A stretch of 64,000 nt of DNA from NCBI RefSeq assembly GCF_001306135.1, contig NZ_LGKP01000032.1:62001-126000 (forward strand), read 5' to 3'. Shown here piece after piece: positions 61,681-64,000 of this stretch. Position 1 is the stretch's first letter, and the number at the start of each line of letters is the position of its first letter. The DNA comes from Herpetosiphon geysericola (GTDB taxonomy: Bacteria; Chloroflexota; Chloroflexia; Chloroflexales; Herpetosiphonaceae). Position numbers and translations under genes: made by a program. The notes under the pieces are model-generated. The model ran no database searches. It was not told the DNA's origin and saw only the letters and a program-made list of their open reading frames with translations.

Positions 61681-63567
61681 TTATTTGCCGTAGCGTTCGT
61701 ACCACATGCTGAACATAAGTAAATTCCAAATTTGGCGACTGTAATCGTGCCGTCCAGCCCAGTGGTCGCTGAGCATTGTTGCAATATATTGGGGGTTGAA
61801 AAAGCCTTGTTCGGTCAAGGCTTCAACCGAAAGTTTTTGGTTGACCAATGGCCGTAGGTCGGTTTTGAGCCATTGGGGAATTGGCACGCTAAACCCTGCT
61901 TTGCGGCGTTGCAAAATTTCTGCTGGCAGCACTTTGGCAGCCACCCGCTTGAGCAAATATTTGAGCTTCATGCCATTGATTTTGGTGTGGCTAGGCAATT
62001 TTGCCATCCATTCGACCAAACGCGTATCGAGCAACGGCACGCGCACTTCGAGCGAATGGGCCATGCTCATCCGATCAACCTTGACCAACATATCATCGGC
62101 CAGCTGAACTTTGGAATCAACATACAGCAGGCGATTGAGCACATCGTCGGGTCCGTAGGCATCGTAGTAGCTTTGCAACAGATCAACGGTTGGGCGTTGC
62201 TTGGTCAAAATCGATGAGCCTGCATACAGCTGCTCTTTCATCGACTCGCTCATAAAGGCTTTCCATGCGGCATGGGCTGGCAACGGCGCCAACATCCCGC
62301 CCTGCACAAAGCGCTTAGCCTTAAAATCGAAGCTCACTTTTCCATCGGATGTAGGCAGCCGATTGACCAAATTTGGCACTAAACCGCTGCCAATTGCTTG
62401 CGGCAAGCGCCGATAGAGCGCGGCGATTTTGTCTGCTTGATAGGTGGCATAGCCGCCAAATACTTCGTCGCCACCATCACCACTGAGCGCCACTTTGACA
62501 TGCTGGCTGGCCAATTCGCTGACCGCATACACCGCCACCGATGATGAATCGGCGAATGGCTCGTCAAAATATTTGACCATGGCATCGACCGTGGCCTGCG
62601 CATCAGGATTCATCACAATTTCGTGGTGATCAGTGCGGAAGCGTTCGGCCACAATTCGCGCATACGGCGATTCGTCATAGGATTTTTCTGCAAAGCCCAC
62701 CGAGAAGGTTTTAACTGGTTGGCTGGTGACTTCGCTCATCAAGGCCACCACCAAGCTTGAATCGACCCCGCCGCTGAGAAACGCGCCCAAGGGCACATCG
62801 CTAACCAGTTGATCTTGCACAACGGTGCGCAACAGGTTCAGCAGGTCGGTTTCAACATCGTTGGTAATCTTGAAGTGCGGCGAAACGACCCGTGGAATAT
62901 CCCAATATTGCTTGATTTCGACAGCGTTGGTTGCTGCTTCGTAGGTCAGCATATGGCCTGGCTGAAGCTTTTTGATCGCTTTGAAAATCGTATTTGGGCC
63001 GGGCACATAATTCAACGAAAGATAATCGTGCAAGCCAATTGGGTCGATTTCGCGGCTAATGCCAGTATCGAGCATGGCCTTAATTTCCGAGCCAAAGACC
63101 AAGCGATCGCCTAAATTGGCATAATAGACTGGCTTGATCCCAACGTGATCACGGGCAATTACCAAGCGCTGACGGCGCTCATCCCAAATCGCACAGGCAA
63201 ACATGCCATTGAGATGCTTGGGAAATTCATCGCCAATTTCTTCGTACAAATGCACGATGGTTTCTGTGTCGGAGTGGGTTTCGAATTTATGGCCAGCTTT
63301 TTCTAGGCGTGGGCGCAACTCAGGAAAGTTGTACACCTCGCCGTTATAGACGATCCAAATTGAGCCATCTTCATTGGCGATTGGCATTTTGCCGCCAGCA
63401 ACGTCGATAATCGACAGCCGCACTGAGCCAAGCCCGACTGGGCCGTTGAGATAAAAGCCATTTTGATCTGGCCCGCGATGATGGATGTTTTCGCACAGCG
63501 CTTCGAGCAAAGGTCGCTCTGCTGTACGACTGCGATCAAAATAGACAATGCCACAAATACCACACAT
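61681..63567 (-). CDS. asnB: Asparagine synthase (glutamine-hydrolysing)
   Basis: The 628-residue enzyme starts MCGICGIVYF, with the catalytic N-terminal Cys of the glutaminase domain, followed by IANEDGSIWIVYNGEVYNF. The synthetase domain has the ATP-binding loop LSGGVDSSLVVAL and the substrate segment SGDGGDEVFGGY. Length fits the AsnB/exopolysaccharide-linked type. Proteins of this kind often occur inside polysaccharide gene clusters, where they may amidate sugars; neighbours here fit that. GAGG lies before the ATG. Confidence 0.95.
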   Translation of the reverse strand: MCGICGIVYFDRSRTAERPLLEALCENIHHRGPDQNGFYLNGPVGLGSVRLSIIDVAGGKMPIANEDGSIWIVYNGEVYNFPELRPRLEKAGHKFETHSDTETIVHLYEEIGDEFPKHLNGMFACAIWDERRQRLVIARDHVGIKPVYYANLGDRLVFGSEIKAMLDTGISREIDPIGLHDYLSLNYVPGPNTIFKAIKKLQPGHMLTYEAATNAVEIKQYWDIPRVVSPHFKITNDVETDLLNLLRTVVQDQLVSDVPLGAFLSGGVDSSLVVALMSEVTSQPVKTFSVGFAEKSYDESPYARIVAERFRTDHHEIVMNPDAQATVDAMVKYFDEPFADSSSVAVYAVSELASQHVKVALSGDGGDEVFGGYATYQADKIAALYRRLPQAIGSGLVPNLVNRLPTSDGKVSFDFKAKRFVQGGMLAPLPAHAAWKAFMSESMKEQLYAGSSILTKQRPTVDLLQSYYDAYGPDDVLNRLLYVDSKVQLADDMLVKVDRMSMAHSLEVRVPLLDTRLVEWMAKLPSHTKINGMKLKYLLKRVAAKVLPAEILQRRKAGFSVPIPQWLKTDLRPLVNQKLSVEALTEQGFFNPQYIATMLSDHWAGRHDYSRQIWNLLMFSMWYERYGK

Positions 63568-63604
63568 AGGATCACCTCAGTTTATGCGCAAACACCAGTC
63601 GAAG

Positions 63605-64000
63605 TTAGTTCGTGCGCCGCCCCACTCGCTGCCATAGCGTGGTTTGTCGTCGTCGGACAAAGCGATACAGGCCAATTAAGCCAGCCCAATTGCTATTGAC
63701 TAGGAAGGTTGGAACGTAAACCACCTTGCCTAGTTTACTATTTGAGTCAACTCGGCCACCAAGCCAAGCCATGGTATAAAACAAAATTTGAAACGCCAGC
63801 AACAGCCAATTGAATGGTGCTGCCAGACGGAGTAGTTTATGCGATTTTGCCTTACTTGGCCATAGCACCGCCACAATGTTCATCACCAAAGCCCCGACCA
63901 TATTCACTGCCACCAAGGTACGCAGGGTTTGATGCGAGAGCAATTGCCACAAGGCGAGCGGACGGCGGAAGGGCCACAAGCTGCGGGCATAGGTAATTGC
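63605..64000 (-). CDS. C-terminal part of a membrane glycosyltransferase (5' end outside window)
   Basis: The minus-strand frame is open to base 64000 and reads AITYARSLWPFRRPLALWQL LSHQTLRTL, then three membrane helices (about VGALVMNIVAVLW, NWLLLAFQILFYTMAWL and a re-entrant VVYVPTFLVNSNWAGLIGLYR). This is the usual C-terminal section of a family 2 glycosyltransferase (WxxRRPLxxxxxxSHKxLR). Only the last 131 codons are seen, so the sugar cannot be judged. It is 37 bases upstream of asnB on the same strand, consistent with an exopolysaccharide operon. Confidence 0.72.
   Translation of the reverse strand, partial: AITYARSLWPFRRPLALWQLLSHQTLRTLVAVNMVGALVMNIVAVLWPSKAKSHKLLRLAAPFNWLLLAFQILFYTMAWLGGRVDSNSKLGKVVYVPTFLVNSNWAGLIGLYRFVRRRQTTLWQRVGRRTN

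Overview
The window looks like a chromosomal segment of a Chloroflexota bacterium, most probably Herpetosiphon or a close relative. This is inferred from moderate GC content, large TPR cyclase/ATPase proteins, secreted proteases with C-terminal repeats, lineage-specific zinc-ribbon membrane proteins and intergenes filled with short dispersed repeats. No rRNA, tRNA, CRISPR array or intact insertion sequence was seen.

Layout. 1-2.5 kb: the tail of a Clp/Hsp100 ATPase, rsgA, a decayed patch (ABC ATPase and GNAT remnants) and a previously unlisted 28-codon gene with a good promoter and Shine-Dalgarno site. 2.5-5.1 kb: a GNAT / NlpC-P60 / dipeptide epimerase operon, probably for cell-wall peptide recycling. 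5.2-14.6 kb: aldehyde ferredoxin oxidoreductase, a PrsW-like membrane protease, a metallophosphoesterase, a subtilase with nine SYSTWAG heptads and a 1123-residue adenylate cyclase/ATPase/TPR protein. 15-18.3 kb: homocysteine methyltransferase/MTHFR and two zinc-ribbon membrane paralogs. 18.3-27.9 kb: a complete L-arabinose locus (lacI-type regulator, araA, araD, araB, gguB, gguA, chvE) read from one near-consensus promoter followed by tandem palindromic operators. 28-33.4 kb: seven more zinc-ribbon membrane paralogs in a row. 33.4-43.3 kb: a response regulator, an HExxH protein, a degenerate GTPase-like protein with a GNAT, alaS, and a baseplate-J-like membrane protein with ruvX. 43.4-48.8 kb: a GH42 beta-galactosidase and its sugar ABC transporter. 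49.2-51.8 kb: a WXG100 protein locus broken by three in-frame stop codons. 51.8-57 kb: a small secreted protein, a NUC1-type nuclease, an M4 protease and a ComEC-like protein. 57.4-59.1 kb: an AT-rich TOPRIM protein flanked by direct repeats. 59.3-64 kb: a BcsB-like protein, asparagine synthase and a glycosyltransferase end, suggesting an exopolysaccharide locus.

The best candidates for undescribed biology are the lone TOPRIM gene (possible anti-phage nuclease acquired as a cassette), the nine-member zinc-ribbon/membrane/YSxRSKxxW family, the 28-codon gene, and the silenced WXG100 fusion locus. All functional statements come from reading motifs by eye; no database search was run.
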